From: Weissella confusa
GTDB taxonomy: Bacteria > Bacillota > Bacilli > Lactobacillales > Lactobacillaceae
Direction of reading: 5' to 3'
NCBI GenBank assembly: GCA_041871065.1
Contig: CP168942.1
Span: 1,056,501-1,120,500 of the forward strand
DNA: 64,000 bases
Shown here: one piece after another, positions 62,956 through 64,000 of the stretch
Position numbering within the stretch: position 1 is the first letter of the stretch
Layout of the letters: the number at the start of each line of letters is the position of its first letter
Notes under the pieces: generated by a model
Told to the model about the DNA's origin: nothing
Databases searched by the model: none
Seen by the model: the letters and a program-made list of their open reading frames with translations, nothing else
Position numbers and translations under genes: made by a program

Positions 62956-63825
62956 TTAATCGATATGTGTACGTGAATAACGGGCCATTGCTGTAAAGAG
63001 ACCAGCCACGGCACCAACAACAATCATGGCGCCTTCGACAATGCGCTTGGTTGTGTTATGTGCCACCGTTGACATCTTGGCATCAAATGTCTTTGGTTGA
63101 TCTGGCGTCGTCTCGATTGTTGCAAGTTGTTGCGATTGCGTACTTGCATCGTCACGAGTCGCACGAGCTGTTCGACTTGTCGTTGTTTGTGATGACTCAG
63201 CTGCTGATGATGCGACGCTTGATTCGGGTTGGCTGACTGATGATGCACTTGCAGCATTACTTGCAGCTGCCGTTGAACTGGCGGCTTGGCTTGTTTGTGG
63301 CGCATCAAATGCCGGATTATCAATTTCACGGCCATGACTAGCTAAATCGGCCTTTAGTGCTTCATAATCGTGAGCCTGACCACCTAAGCGACCATTTGAC
63401 GGCGCCATCAATGTTGAAGCTGGATCATGATCCAACCCCAATGAGTGGCCTAACTCGTGCGTAATCACCGTCTGCAAATCAGATCCTTGCTCAGTGATAC
63501 GTTGCTGATAAATGTCCGTTTCACCAGTTGGTGCAAAGGTCAACGCCAAATTAGGCGTGTTGTCACCGTCTGGCACAGGGACATACTTGATTGTAACTGA
63601 AGCGGCACTGGGGTCACTTGTGACACCAACCACGGTAGTCCCAGCTAGATTGTTCCAGTATGTCGCTGCGTTGGCTACCTGGTTTGGGTAGTCTGGCGAA
63701 TAAGCCACAACCATGTTGCTACTGTTTAAATTACTGGTTGCCCATGTAACCGCATGAGCTGATGGTGTGTCTGCTAGCAGTGTAGCAGCAACTGCCACAC
63801 CAAGCAGTCCCTTTGAAAAATTCAT
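62956..63825 (-). CDS. Secreted matrixin-type zinc metalloprotease with C-terminal membrane anchor
   Basis: 289 residues. Signal peptide 1-25 (LLGVAVAATLLADTPSAHA). Catalytic domain about 27-165 with HELGHSLGLDHD (His123, Glu124, His127, His133) and Met-turn STLMAP (Met140), i.e. metzincin/matrixin type. A Ser/Ala/Thr-rich low-complexity linker (about 175-245) and a final hydrophobic helix (EGAMIVVGAVAGLFTAMA) hold it to the cell surface. Possible cre site upstream. No prodomain with a cysteine switch is evident. Confidence 0.82.
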   Translation of the reverse strand: MNFSKGLLGVAVAATLLADTPSAHAVTWATSNLNSSNMVVAYSPDYPNQVANAATYWNNLAGTTVVGVTSDPSAASVTIKYVPVPDGDNTPNLALTFAPTGETDIYQQRITEQGSDLQTVITHELGHSLGLDHDPASTLMAPSNGRLGGQAHDYEALKADLASHGREIDNPAFDAPQTSQAASSTAAASNAASASSVSQPESSVASSAAESSQTTTSRTARATRDDASTQSQQLATIETTPDQPKTFDAKMSTVAHNTTKRIVEGAMIVVGAVAGLFTAMARYSRTHID

Positions 63826-63901
63826 GATTCATATCCCTACTGTTTTATAACTCACAATCTAAATTACGCCTTACGTTTTGTAAGTTAAAGCCAATAGTTT
63901 T

Positions 63902-63916
63902 ATGTAAGCGTTTTTG
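63902..63916. promoter_or_regulatory. Possible CcpA (cre) site
   Basis: ATGTAAGCGTTTTTG differs from the cre consensus at one informative base; 77 bases upstream of the protease ATG. Confidence 0.3.
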
Positions 63917-63936
63917 TTAACAAACTGAAAAGTCAA

Positions 63937-63976
63937 TGTAAAAAACTCCCCGAGTTTGTTATCAGGGAGTCTTATA
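63937..63976 (-). terminator. Terminator of a gene beyond the right edge
   Basis: Minus strand GACTCCC pairs with GGGAGTT around a 14-base loop, then TTTTTTAC; ends transcription entering from the right on the minus strand. No gene is visible in 63977-64000. Confidence 0.75.
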
Positions 63977-64000
63977 AGAAAATGCCATTACTTTGTTGCT

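Overview
The window looks like chromosome of a heterofermentative lactic acid bacterium, most probably Weissella (Lactobacillaceae, former Leuconostocaceae). This is inferred from Firmicute gene order (recU-ponA / ypsA-gpsB-rnpB-ypsC; pcrA-ligA-camS), a malolactic cluster, a secreted YG-repeat protein like those next to dextransucrases, mid-40s GC by eye and a strong bias to TTG leucine codons. I see no tRNA, rRNA operon, insertion sequence, prophage or CRISPR array.

Layout. 1-9.6 kb: cell-wall and division genes (ponA fragment, recU, ypsA, gpsB), RNase P RNA, a structured leader RNA in front of the 23S rRNA methyltransferase ypsC, then pcrA-ligA-camS. 9.7-16 kb: an HD phosphohydrolase, uvrB and accBCDA (acetyl-CoA carboxylase). 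16-24 kb: a NagB-like gene, the overlapping folate operon folB-folK-folE-folC-folP, acetyltransferase, secreted repeat protein and a DHH phosphoesterase. 24-31 kb: pentapeptide protein, a dtpT peptide transporter with a premature stop, a second NagB-like gene, hit, ecsAB and trmB. 31-37 kb: accessory-looking stretch with a degenerate ADP-ribosylglycohydrolase-like protein, a permease, a second copy of the leader RNA in front of an unrelated hydrolase, a frameshifted oxidoreductase and several small membrane proteins, one also frameshifted. 37-45 kb: mntH-hemH, extracellular proteins and transporters. 45-50 kb: a divergent LepA, a possibly leaderless XRE-type gene and a preQ1 riboswitch-queT-SDR unit. 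50-57 kb: an amino acid permease and the malolactic locus mleR/mleS-mleP. 57-64 kb: MFS transporter, flavin disulfide reductase, a TetR/SMR/SMR/HrtAB-like efflux cluster and a secreted matrixin-type protease.

How the parts work together. mleR-mleS-mleP imports and decarboxylates malate. The fol genes build dihydropteroate and dihydrofolate from GTP. accBCDA feeds fatty acid synthesis. hemH with an HrtBA-like pump and MntH suggests handling of exogenous porphyrin/haem and Mn/Fe rather than full haem synthesis, since no other haem gene is visible here.

The strongest unusual signal is a pair of homologous structured RNA leaders about 30 kb apart (2736-2857 and 33226-33351). They keep their stems through compensatory base changes. 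Both carry two GACCAA segments that compete for one UUGGU(C/U) segment. The first precedes a 23S rRNA methyltransferase, as in the published '23S-methyl' RNA motif of Lactobacillales; the second precedes a zinc-phospholipase-C-like gene with no evident link to rRNA. Other points of interest are three disrupted genes, several enzymes lacking canonical catalytic residues, and a 52-residue membrane protein behind an anion permease.
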